From an uncultured Bacteroidia bacterium (GTDB lineage Bacteria; Bacteroidota; Bacteroidia; Bacteroidales; UBA932), in assembly GCA_902784435.1 (NCBI GenBank), contig CACZUR010000022.1:1-49809 (forward strand): a stretch of 49,809 nucleotides of DNA, given 5' to 3'. The notes beneath the pieces were generated by a model. The model worked only from the letters and a program-made list of their open reading frames with translations. It was not told the DNA's origin and searched no databases. A program made the position numbers and the translations under genes. Shown here piece by piece: positions 40,219 through 47,790 of the stretch. Within the stretch, counting starts at the first letter, position 1. Each line of letters begins with the position of its first letter.

Positions 40219-40815
40219 TTAGAACTTTCTGATTTTGACGCCCGTGAACAAACCGCGGGCGTCTCTTTTTTTGAAGGTGAACGCCCCGGTCTCGTGACCG
40301 TCTGCCGGAGAGATGAGAAAGTAGTGGCCGTCCCGGCTGCCCCAGAAATCCGTCACCTCCTGCGGGGTGTCCAGCCGGCTGCCGCGGCCGAATTCCTTAT
40401 AGCGGCGCTCCGTAAGGATGTTGCCGTCCTCGTCCATGAGGGCATAGCCTTCCCCGACCAGTCCCACAATGAGCCGATGCTCCGCGGGGCCGGCGCCCAT
40501 ATGGATTTCGGCATAATTGAGCTTGCGTTCCGTGGCCTTGCTGCCGTCCGGCAGGAACAGGGTCACCGACTGGCCCGAGCCCCGTTTCCGGGCGGCCAGG
40601 ATCAGGCGGAACTGCTCGGGCGTGCCGGGGACTTCCGCCGACCAGATGCGCTGGTATTCACAGGGGATGACGAGCCGCCCCAGGGTGTCTTTCACGCCCA
40701 GGTTACCGGACTTCTGGTCCCGGACAATCTCCAACTGGTTGTGGTAAAAGGACTGTGCGCCCGCCTGGAAAAGGACGGAGAGCGAAAGGAGCAGCAGAAG
40801 GCCTATGCGTTTCAT
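40219..40815 (-). CDS. Exported WG-repeat-like protein, short paralogue
   Basis: 198 residues with signal peptide MKRIGLLLLLSLSVLFQAGAQ. GVKDTLGRLVIPCEYQRI and YALMDEDGNILTERRYKEF are WG-repeat-like units (strand, small residue, DxxG, I/L-x-P-x-x-Y). It shares long blocks with the 318-residue protein at 44304-45260: LFLPDGSKATERKLNYAEIHMGAGPAEHRLIV against LFLPSGKRATDIKLDYARIEMGEGPDEHRLIV. The pair are paralogues flanking three genes on the opposite strand. The plus-strand terminator of the hypAB operon is embedded in its last codons. Function unknown. Confidence 0.8.
   Translation of the reverse strand: MKRIGLLLLLSLSVLFQAGAQSFYHNQLEIVRDQKSGNLGVKDTLGRLVIPCEYQRIWSAEVPGTPEQFRLILAARKRGSGQSVTLFLPDGSKATERKLNYAEIHMGAGPAEHRLIVGLVGEGYALMDEDGNILTERRYKEFGRGSRLDTPQEVTDFWGSRDGHYFLISPADGHETGAFTFKKRDARGLFTGVKIRKF
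40237..40272 (+). terminator. Intrinsic terminator of the hypAB operon, inside a convergent gene
   Basis: Stem GACGCCCG / CGGGCGTC (40237-40244 with 40256-40263), 11-base loop, then TCTTTTTTT. It lies 59 nt after the stop at 40177 on the plus strand and within the final coding bases of the minus-strand gene 40219-40815. Confidence 0.85.
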
Positions 40816-40831
40816 CGTTTGCGATTTTGTG

Positions 40832-40839
40832 CAAAGGTA
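40832..40839 (-). promoter_or_regulatory. Promoter -7 box TACCTTTG
   Basis: A perfect TAnnTTTG on the minus strand, 16 nt before the ATG at 40815. It is divergent from the box at 40912-40919. Confidence 0.5.
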
Positions 40840-40911
40840 CGCAAAGTTTCAGAATTTTCCATTCCCGCCAATTCCACCCTTTTGAGTAGTGTTTTTCACA
40901 GGTGAAATCTC

Positions 40912-40919
40912 TACTTTTG
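40912..40919 (+). promoter_or_regulatory. Promoter -7 box TACTTTTG
   Basis: A perfect TAnnTTTG only 4 nt before the ATG at 40924, implying a leaderless or nearly leaderless mRNA. Confidence 0.5.
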
Positions 40920-40923
40920 CTTT

Positions 40924-41544
40924 ATGAAGAAACTAATTGTACTCCTGCTGCTCCTCATCTCCTGTACGGGCATGGTGCGGGCGCAACAAAAACAGATTCC
41001 CAAGGAACTGCTGCAAAAGCTGGAAAAGGCCCGTACATCCCTTTCGGCGGCCCATCAGTGGATGCTTTTCGAAGACTTCGCATCAACCGGAGTGGTCGCC
41101 AACGGCTATATTGAAGCCCCGGCCGAAGAACCCCTCGGCTCGGGCATCACCCAGCCGCAGGGAACTGCTTCGGACAACCTGCAGGCCGCGGCAGATGACC
41201 TCCCGGACACCTATACCATCTGGATTCAAACGCCTCAGAACTGGTTTGTGAGTGTGAGGAAAGGGGATACCGCCGTTTTCCTGCAACTCGCCGATGACGG
41301 GGGAGACATGGACTTCGGCCACGGCAGCGGCTGGTGCATCCAACCCAAAGGTGCCGGCTTGGTCAAGTACCCGTACAAGAACGGCAGCTGGGGCGCCGCC
41401 CAAAAGGCCGATGCCGCCGAAATCGGCCCGTGGCAGCAGGAATACATCCTCACCCCCGCTGGGAATATGGGCAGCGACCGCGTGCGGCTTTTTGAGAAGG
41501 CCGCGTATTTCGACGACCTGGATATTACTCTCCCTAAACAATGA
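40924..41544 (+). CDS. Hypothetical exported protein
   Basis: 206 residues with signal peptide MKKLIVLLLLLISC...RAQ; the Cys in LLISC is followed by TGMVRAQ, so both lipoprotein and ordinary cleavage are possible. The mature part starts with a helical stretch (IPKELLQKLEKARTSL) and then a compact beta/aromatic region (YTIWIQTPQNWFVSVRKGD, GWCIQPKGAGLVKYPYKNG). I do not recognise the family. Its stop overlaps the start of the TPR protein gene (ATGA at 41541-41544), so the two are translationally coupled. Confidence 0.75.
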   Translation: MKKLIVLLLLLISCTGMVRAQQKQIPKELLQKLEKARTSLSAAHQWMLFEDFASTGVVANGYIEAPAEEPLGSGITQPQGTASDNLQAAADDLPDTYTIWIQTPQNWFVSVRKGDTAVFLQLADDGGDMDFGHGSGWCIQPKGAGLVKYPYKNGSWGAAQKADAAEIGPWQQEYILTPAGNMGSDRVRLFEKAAYFDDLDITLPKQ

Positions 41545-43682
41545 CCGGAACCATGAAAAGATACTTCGCCCTTTTGACAACGGTTCTGGTCATCGGCCTT
41601 CCCGCCAAGGCCCAGGAGCCGCTTACCCCGGAAGTGAACCGGATGATTGAATACCTGATGCTGGCCGATGAAGCCGGCCTCAACGTACCTCTCTATATCA
41701 TGGAGCTGAGCGACCAACTCGCCATGCTTTCCTTAACCAATCGTATGAACAAGGAAATCATGGAGCAGGGGGCCGCCGCGGCCGAGCTGTACGCCCATCC
41801 GCTGGTTTGTATGAACTACGCCGCCTGCCTGATGAAGCAGCAGAAGTACGGCAGTGCCCTCCACTACCTGAATAAAGCCTGGAAGCAGGACAATAAGAAC
41901 GTAATGCTGGCCACCAATATGGCCCGTTGCCACTTTGAGCTGGGAGACGATGCCAATTGCCAGGCCTTCCTGAACAAAGCACTCTCCATTGACCCCGACT
42001 ACGGCCTGGCCCTGCAGCTCAAGGCCACCCTGCTGCTGAAGAAGGGGGACCAAGAGAGCCAGTTGCAAGCCGTGGATTACGTACTTCGCAGCGCTCTGGA
42101 CGTGTGGAACGGCATCTCCGTACGGCAGTTCAATTCGCTCATCGCCCAGATGCAGCAGCTCTACTATTATTACCTCGAAAACAAGGCGTCCATTCCGGAC
42201 AATTTCAAGAAACTGCCCACTCCGCTGGACGGGAAAGAACGGTACTTCCGGCAGATTATTCGTGCCGGGCGTGATTGGGCAGACGAACCCACGGACGACA
42301 AGTTCCCCTATCCCGTCGATCCCGGCACGCTGGAATTTGAAGGAGAAGAAGGGTGGGAGGGCCTGCTTGACGCAGATAATGCCTTCGCAGAAAAAGCCCA
42401 AAGCATCAAGATTCCCATTGAGACCAGCGAATATCCTGCGGAATATACAGGGATGACGGGCGGAGACACCTACCAGCCGGATTCCCGTGCCTTCCACATG
42501 ACCCTTCTGGCCTATTTCTACCACCAGATCAAGTTGTTGGAGGCGTCTTACAAAGCCGAGATCAAAGAACTCAAAGAAACAGAGCCCTATGAAAAACGCT
42601 ACCATGAGGCGCAGGAGGCATTATGGGCAGCGATGGAAGAAGAACACGAAAGAAAGCTAAAACAAGGCGTAGTTGATCTCACCCTCATTAAAAAGTACGG
42701 GGAAAAGGCGTACCTTGTCGGCAAGGAATATGTCAATGCTTCTGTCCGTATCCACCTTGCCAACTGGGAACACCTGATGAGACCGGCCCTGGAGGCCTAT
42801 GCCAAAGACATCAAGACCGGCCTCATCTATATTGGCAACGACGTAGGCTTTGCCTATATCCAGAGCCGCTTTGACAAGGATATTGCCACTCTTTACGAAT
42901 ACAATGAACTCTCCTACCTTGCCACGATGCAGGGCGATGTGAACTTGGAGCACGGTGGCGCCTCATTAGGGGAAGAAATACTGGCCGAACTGCGCGAGCA
43001 GGAGCAGGAATATCAGGACTACCTCACCCGTACCCGCAACCGGCGCTATCTGGAATGGGACTCCAACGAGAAGCTCCGGGCTGCCGGACTAGCCGACCTC
43101 AACCGCCAGCGGGAGCCGGTTCCGTTCGTGGGCGTAAGGGTCGGCTGCTTCAGTTTCCAGCTGGGAATAGACCGGCACCACAGGGTACATATCCTCTACG
43201 ACTCGCCCGACCATTCCATCAATAAAGTGTATAATATGGAAACCGGCGCATCTTCCACCACGGAGCTCAGGGAAGTCAAATCCGGGAAGTCCTACGCCAA
43301 GGATGTCGTGACAACCCTGGCGCAGGATGCGGCTTCCAAGGGGCATCTGTCCTTCACCCCGGAGCTGGGAGAGCGCAAAGGAGAACAGGTGGTCACCGAC
43401 GGGCGCGGAAATGTAATAGCCTCTTCCTATGTTAAGGAAAAAAGCGGCTCCATCAGCGGGAGTGTGAGTGCCGCACCTCCCGGAGCGGGCGGTTTTTTGG
43501 CCAATAACTTCAGCGTGGGTGGCACCTATACCGTCAAACAAGCCTCGTACAAAAACAAGTGGTACGGCTCGTCCGTAGTTCCCATCAGCGCCCGTTCTAC
43601 CGTAACCTTCGATGCCGGCGTGGGCGTAAAAGGATTCAACATTTTTTCGGCCAGTTTTGGCGCAGCCCAAGGATCATTATAA
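41541..43682 (+). CDS. Exported TPR protein
   Basis: 713 residues; signal peptide MKRYFALLTTVLVIGLPAKAQ (start at ATG 41541 by overlap, or at 41553, four codons on). TPR-like repeats lie at about 90-170 (YAACLMKQQKYGSALHYLNKAW, MARCHFELGDDANCQAFLNKAL, PDYGLALQLKATLLLKKGD). A charged helical middle part follows (AEIKELKETEPYEKRYHEA). The C-terminal 120 residues are Gly/Ser-rich with beta character (SGSISGSVSAAPPGAGGF, ARSTVTFDAGVGVKGFN). It may serve as a periplasmic scaffold. It stands between a small exported protein and a DUF3108-like protein, all plus strand and within 10 nt of each other, so they form one operon. No enzyme motif found. Confidence 0.78.
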   Translation: MTGTMKRYFALLTTVLVIGLPAKAQEPLTPEVNRMIEYLMLADEAGLNVPLYIMELSDQLAMLSLTNRMNKEIMEQGAAAAELYAHPLVCMNYAACLMKQQKYGSALHYLNKAWKQDNKNVMLATNMARCHFELGDDANCQAFLNKALSIDPDYGLALQLKATLLLKKGDQESQLQAVDYVLRSALDVWNGISVRQFNSLIAQMQQLYYYYLENKASIPDNFKKLPTPLDGKERYFRQIIRAGRDWADEPTDDKFPYPVDPGTLEFEGEEGWEGLLDADNAFAEKAQSIKIPIETSEYPAEYTGMTGGDTYQPDSRAFHMTLLAYFYHQIKLLEASYKAEIKELKETEPYEKRYHEAQEALWAAMEEEHERKLKQGVVDLTLIKKYGEKAYLVGKEYVNASVRIHLANWEHLMRPALEAYAKDIKTGLIYIGNDVGFAYIQSRFDKDIATLYEYNELSYLATMQGDVNLEHGGASLGEEILAELREQEQEYQDYLTRTRNRRYLEWDSNEKLRAAGLADLNRQREPVPFVGVRVGCFSFQLGIDRHHRVHILYDSPDHSINKVYNMETGASSTTELREVKSGKSYAKDVVTTLAQDAASKGHLSFTPELGERKGEQVVTDGRGNVIASSYVKEKSGSISGSVSAAPPGAGGFLANNFSVGGTYTVKQASYKNKWYGSSVVPISARSTVTFDAGVGVKGFNIFSASFGAAQGSL

Positions 43683-43692
43683 ACCATCAGAT

Positions 43693-44328
43693 ATGAAAAA
43701 AGTCATTTTTACCCTTTCGCTCCTTTGCATCGGCCTTATGGCAGCCGCACAGAGCCCTTTCACCTGCACCACGCAGGGAGCCAAGCTGCGCTACATGAAT
43801 ACGGACCGTAACGGCAAGGAAGTCACCCAGTCGGAGATTGAGGTGACCAAAGTGGAGAAAAGCGGAGAAAGCTACAGCATCACCCAGGTAACCACCATCT
43901 ACCTCAACGGAAAACGCTTTATGAAGCCCGTGGAAATCAAAGCCACCGTCAGGGACGGAGACGTGCTCATGGATATGGGCGGCAATCTGTCCGGATCCGT
44001 GGAAGGAGCCGGTTACGCCCTTCCCAAACGACTGGCCGTGGGCCTGGAACTGCCCACCGGGGAAGCCAAGGTAAAAGCCGGGAACATCAACATGACGCAA
44101 AACACCACCTTCCACAAAGTGGTTGCCCGTGAGGAGGTTACCGTTCCCGCCGGCACCTATGACTGCTATGTGGTGGAACGGCAGTACACGGCCGAGATGG
44201 CCGGAATGACGGTGAAGAGCACCATCAAAACCTGGTATGCCCGCGGCGTTGGAACTGTGAAATCAGAAACATACGGTGAAGACGGAACCCTTTCCTCCGG
44301 CTCTCACTTGCTGGAGTTCAAGAAGTAG
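43693..44328 (+). CDS. Exported DUF3108/TapB-like protein
   Basis: 211 residues; signal peptide MKKVIFTLSLLCIGLMAAAQ. The second half, VPAGTYDCYVVERQYTAEM followed by KTWYARGVGTVKSETY, is the usual pattern of DUF3108/TapB-like beta proteins: VPAGxFxC, then W-Y-A-x-G-V-G-x-V-K. The frame can be extended upstream to 43657, but the signal peptide fixes the ATG at 43693, 10 nt after the TPR gene. Its last 25 bases overlap the 3' end of the convergent WG-like gene. Confidence 0.82.
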   Translation: MKKVIFTLSLLCIGLMAAAQSPFTCTTQGAKLRYMNTDRNGKEVTQSEIEVTKVEKSGESYSITQVTTIYLNGKRFMKPVEIKATVRDGDVLMDMGGNLSGSVEGAGYALPKRLAVGLELPTGEAKVKAGNINMTQNTTFHKVVAREEVTVPAGTYDCYVVERQYTAEMAGMTVKSTIKTWYARGVGTVKSETYGEDGTLSSGSHLLEFKK

Positions 44329-45260
44329 GTGACTTCCACATCTGAGAAAACGTTCTCACGGTCACGGCTGGAGAAGGTGAAGGTACCCAGTTCGCGGCCG
44401 GTGAGGATATCCATCAGGTAATAGGTTTTTCCCTTGCGCGCCCAGAATTGGTCATTGGTGGACCAGCCATAGAATTTGGCGTGCATGAATTCGTCGTACC
44501 GTTTGGGCGTGAGGATGTTACAGTATTCGTCCATGACGGTAAAGCCCTCGCCGGGGATGCGCACGATGAGCCGGTGCTCATCCGGCCCCTCCCCCATTTC
44601 AATCCGGGCGTAGTCCAGCTTGATGTCCGTGGCCCGCTTGCCGCTGGGCAGGAACAGCACCACGTCAAATGTCCCGTCCGATGCCGTGCCGGAAATCTGC
44701 CTGTACCCGATGATAAAGCGGAAGAACTCTCCTGTATTGGAATTCCAGCTGGAGACAAAGCCCTGATACTCAAACGGAATTATCATCTGTCCCTTGGCAT
44801 TCATCACGCCCCAGGCATTGGCATGAGGCGTAACGCCGTCAAACGCTTCGGCCTCTGTGTAAGGCTCTTCCCGCACACTCACCAGGCGGTCCCGGTACTC
44901 TAATTGGGCTCCCACGAACATGCGCCCGCCCACGGCATGGCGGCAGATGGCCTTGCGAAGGCCTTCCGGAGTAAGATTCTTCCCGGTCTCCACCTTCTGG
45001 CGGAACTCCTCATCGGCCAGGGGTATCCAGTCCGGATTCTCCTGGGCCGTCTGATACATCAGATACGTGTTAATCCTATCATTCAGTTCCTGCCATTCCG
45101 GACTGTAATAGTATTCTTCCGTGAAAACGGCCTTGCACGGCGGATTCCACGCATCCTTGGGGAAGAGGTCCCTGGCGTCGTAAATCACCAAACTCTGCGC
45201 CTGCGCTGAGAAAACTCCACAAAGCACAAAAAAAGTCAATAAAACGTAACGGAATTTCAT
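44304..45260 (-). CDS. Exported WG-repeat-like protein, long paralogue
   Basis: 318 residues; signal peptide MKFRYVLLTFFVLCGVFSAQAQ. The C-terminal 190 residues are paralogous to the protein at 40219-40815 (AKGQMIIPFEYQGFV, VMDEYCNILTPKRYDEFM, LMDILTGRELGTFTFSSRDR). The extra N-terminal 130 residues are charged and helical (PEWQELNDRINTYLMYQTAQ). The ATG overlaps the stop of the lysozyme-like gene (ATGA at 45257-45260). It is the last gene of the minus-strand operon from 49372 and overlaps the convergent DUF3108-like gene by 25 bp. Confidence 0.8.
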   Translation of the reverse strand: MKFRYVLLTFFVLCGVFSAQAQSLVIYDARDLFPKDAWNPPCKAVFTEEYYYSPEWQELNDRINTYLMYQTAQENPDWIPLADEEFRQKVETGKNLTPEGLRKAICRHAVGGRMFVGAQLEYRDRLVSVREEPYTEAEAFDGVTPHANAWGVMNAKGQMIIPFEYQGFVSSWNSNTGEFFRFIIGYRQISGTASDGTFDVVLFLPSGKRATDIKLDYARIEMGEGPDEHRLIVRIPGEGFTVMDEYCNILTPKRYDEFMHAKFYGWSTNDQFWARKGKTYYLMDILTGRELGTFTFSSRDRENVFSDVEVTYFLNSSK

Positions 45261-45937
45261 CGGGCAATCTTTTTATAGTGTTTGAGAGCCAAGGCAGCGT
45301 AGCAGTAGCGGCGGGTGAAGCGGGTGGGAATGAGGGCGTAGTGGAAGTGCTTTTCGGTCGCGTGTTCCTGCAGGGCCGAAAGGTCTCCGTAGCCGGGGGC
45401 GGCCCAGACTACGCCGCGGTTGTAGGCGGTGGCGGCCAGGCGCAGCTGATCGGCCACGGGAAGCGTCTCCAGGCCATCCTGCGTATGTTCTCCGCGCTTG
45501 TTGACAGAACCATAAGTGGCATAGAGCAGCCGCAGGAACACCCCCACGTAAATCACCTGCCACTCCTCTTTCTGCAGCCTGGAAATGCGGATGCGGCGCG
45601 CGGTGACCGTATCATCCGTGTCGAACCAGAGTTCGTATTGCCGGGCCAGGCCGCTGCGCATCCAGGCCTTTTCCATGGCCTCCACGAAGGAGGGCTTCAT
45701 CTGAAACAGGCCGATGGAATAGTCCGGCCCGCCGCCCGTGGTGATATAAGTACCGTAATTGGCCGCCGTTTCCATCACATCCTGCAGCCGGGAATAACGT
45801 TCCATCTCCGGCCACACCACGGCTTCGGCAACCAGCGGATCCACGTCGAAGGAACGCCAGACATCATACCAGGCAGCGCCCCCAGAAGAGGGCGCTGCAA
45901 GTATGAGCAAACTACATATTAGAGTTTGTAGGTACAA
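45257..45937 (-). CDS. Exported lysozyme-like/lytic-transglycosylase-like protein
   Basis: 226 residues with a signal-like start (LICSLLILAAPSSGGAAW). Features of the lysozyme-like fold: VDPLVAEAVVWPEMERYS with a likely catalytic Glu (about 44 or 46), then GGPDYSIGLFQMKPSFVE, matching the G-x-(F/M)-Q-(M/I) block of transglycosylases, and LRLAATAYNRGV, matching the late A-x-x-Y-N-x-G block. It would cut peptidoglycan glycan strands in the periplasm. No ATG is available; TTG at 45937 is the furthest start and overlaps the end of the upstream gene by 19 bp, so translation is probably coupled. The fold-level call is good; activity is not proven. Confidence 0.72.
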   Translation of the reverse strand: MYLQTLICSLLILAAPSSGGAAWYDVWRSFDVDPLVAEAVVWPEMERYSRLQDVMETAANYGTYITTGGGPDYSIGLFQMKPSFVEAMEKAWMRSGLARQYELWFDTDDTVTARRIRISRLQKEEWQVIYVGVFLRLLYATYGSVNKRGEHTQDGLETLPVADQLRLAATAYNRGVVWAAPGYGDLSALQEHATEKHFHYALIPTRFTRRYCYAALALKHYKKIAR

Positions 45938-47787
45938 AGGACAAGCTGGTACTTACCGTCCTCGGTGGTGATGGCGTTGAGCCACTGAATCTTGTCGGGG
46001 AAGGCCTTCCAGGCATGCGGCTGGAAGATTTCATCACCCTCGGGCAGGGCGATGTAACCGCCTTCACCGTTGAAGGTTACAGTACGCTGGCCGTCCCGGG
46101 AAGTCCAGGAGCCACCGGTCGCCGCGACGTCTTTCTTCATTTCGCTCAGTTCCTTGATGCGCTTGTCGGACAGCTTGGTCCAGGAACCGCCGCTGAACTG
46201 ATAGACCTCTCCGGCCGCATTGGCGGCAAAGACGTACTTGCCGGCGGCAATGTCGTCAAAGTGGGAAGAACCGAACACGGAGAACTCCGGGAACCAGGCC
46301 TTTCCTTCGCCGCCCGGAACCTTACCCAGGTTCAACTCACGGATGACCTCTTCATTATACATGGGCGGGTATTCGGACGGAAACTCGCTGTAAGCTTCGG
46401 CCAGGATGTCTCCGGCCGATATCACGGCGTTGAGCGGCATACGCCACAGGGCGCATTCGGGGATGAGTTCATCGGCCACGGCCTGCCGGTTGAGTTTGAT
46501 CAGGGACGACATATTCTCCTTCATCTGGTTGAAACGCTTCTGGACGTCGGCGGCCCATACCTTGGCGGCACGCTCACGGTAAGTCTTGATCAGTTCCAGC
46601 GCCTGCAGATAGAGGGGATTGTATTCGGCGGGATTGTCGGTAGCGTAAATCTTCTCTTTGATAGCCAGCAACTTCTTGCGGTCGGCGGCCGAGAACTTGG
46701 CATCGACCTGTCCGTCCGGGACAGAGAGCAGTTTCTGGGCCTCCATGAAATATGCGCTGAGCTTCTGCTCCATCTCCATGATGGGTTTTGCCTTGTCCAT
46801 CGCCTGCATCAGATTACCCATTCCTCCGCCCAGGGCGCCCAGGCCGCTGGACTTCATGGCTGCGTCCATAGTCTCTTTCTGCATGCGTTTCTCAAAGGCG
46901 TCCGCCTCTTTCTTGAAGGAAGGATCCTTGGCAGATTCGGCCTGCTGATAAGCTTTGATCTTCTTGTTCAGGGCCGCCATCTCGGGGCATTCCTTGTTGG
47001 GGTTGGCAGCGTTCATCTGGGCACGGGAAGCGCTCTTGAATTCGGCGGCCGAAACGCCGCAGTACTTCTTGATGTCGGCGGCATTGCGGTCATAGACGGC
47101 ATCCAGGGCCGTCAGACTGCGGTTGGCCGTCATGGCCACCATCTCGTCTTCCGACATCCCCTGATACTGCGCGGCCTGTTTCTCCAGAGCGTCCACGTCC
47201 ATGTCTCCCAACAAAGCCTTCTGCATCTTCTCTTCCAGGCGCTTACGCTCGGCTTCGGGCAGGTTTTCGTCCTGCAGTTCATCTATCTCTGCCGGGGTGA
47301 GACCGAACAGGTCCGACAGCATCTTGTTGCTCTTTTCCCGGTACAGAAGGGTCTGCTCATCCTCGCAGGTGGTGTCTTCGTTCAATTCCTCGGCCCGCAG
47401 GGTAACGGCCTTGATGGCTTTGTAGTAGGCAATCTGGGCTTCTTCCGTGGGATGGGCCAGCTCGGAGGCCGCCGGTACAGCCGGGAATTCGTTCATCAGC
47501 GGGATAGGGAATTTAGCCGATGAAGGAGTGACGGGACCGTCCCAGCCAAAGGTACTGGCACGCTTGGCGGGAAGGGCCTGCTCGCCGGTAACGGCGGCGG
47601 GACTGTCGGAATCGCCCATCTGGGCCATATTTTGGACATTTTCGGGCACCAGCCCACCCAGGGCTTCGCCGATATTGCCGCCCACGGCCTTTTCGGCCTG
47701 CTGTTTCAGCTTACCCAGGAAGCCCTGGGCCTGCGCCGGAGCGCAAAGCAGCGACAATGTAGCAATGGCAATAAACAGTTTCTTCAT
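45919..47787 (-). CDS. Large exported helical protein sharing an N-terminal motif with its OmpA-like neighbour
   Basis: 622 residues; signal peptide MKKLFIAIATLSLLCAPAQA. The mature N-terminus QGFLGKLKQQAEKAVGGNIG aligns with the neighbour's QSFLERLGQRAKNAIEENIG (positions F, L, L, Q, A, A, NIG identical). Long charged helices follow (about 100-450, e.g. LEKQAAQYQGMSEDEMVA, KEADAFEKRMQKETMDAAM), then a C-terminal beta domain (FSVFGSSHFDDIAAGKYVFAANAAGEVYQF) related to display-type repeats. I do not recognise the whole. It starts 3 nt after the OmpA-like gene and is the largest member of this operon, so a structural role at the envelope is likely. Function unknown. Confidence 0.75.
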   Translation of the reverse strand: MKKLFIAIATLSLLCAPAQAQGFLGKLKQQAEKAVGGNIGEALGGLVPENVQNMAQMGDSDSPAAVTGEQALPAKRASTFGWDGPVTPSSAKFPIPLMNEFPAVPAASELAHPTEEAQIAYYKAIKAVTLRAEELNEDTTCEDEQTLLYREKSNKMLSDLFGLTPAEIDELQDENLPEAERKRLEEKMQKALLGDMDVDALEKQAAQYQGMSEDEMVAMTANRSLTALDAVYDRNAADIKKYCGVSAAEFKSASRAQMNAANPNKECPEMAALNKKIKAYQQAESAKDPSFKKEADAFEKRMQKETMDAAMKSSGLGALGGGMGNLMQAMDKAKPIMEMEQKLSAYFMEAQKLLSVPDGQVDAKFSAADRKKLLAIKEKIYATDNPAEYNPLYLQALELIKTYRERAAKVWAADVQKRFNQMKENMSSLIKLNRQAVADELIPECALWRMPLNAVISAGDILAEAYSEFPSEYPPMYNEEVIRELNLGKVPGGEGKAWFPEFSVFGSSHFDDIAAGKYVFAANAAGEVYQFSGGSWTKLSDKRIKELSEMKKDVAATGGSWTSRDGQRTVTFNGEGGYIALPEGDEIFQPHAWKAFPDKIQWLNAITTEDGKYQLVLCTYKL

Positions 47788-47790
47788 AGC

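Noticed and set aside
44343-44358. Hairpin TGAGAA/TTCTCA as a terminator after the DUF3108-like gene
   Set aside because: The arms are only 6 bp, there is no T-run, and it lies within the coding part of the convergent gene.
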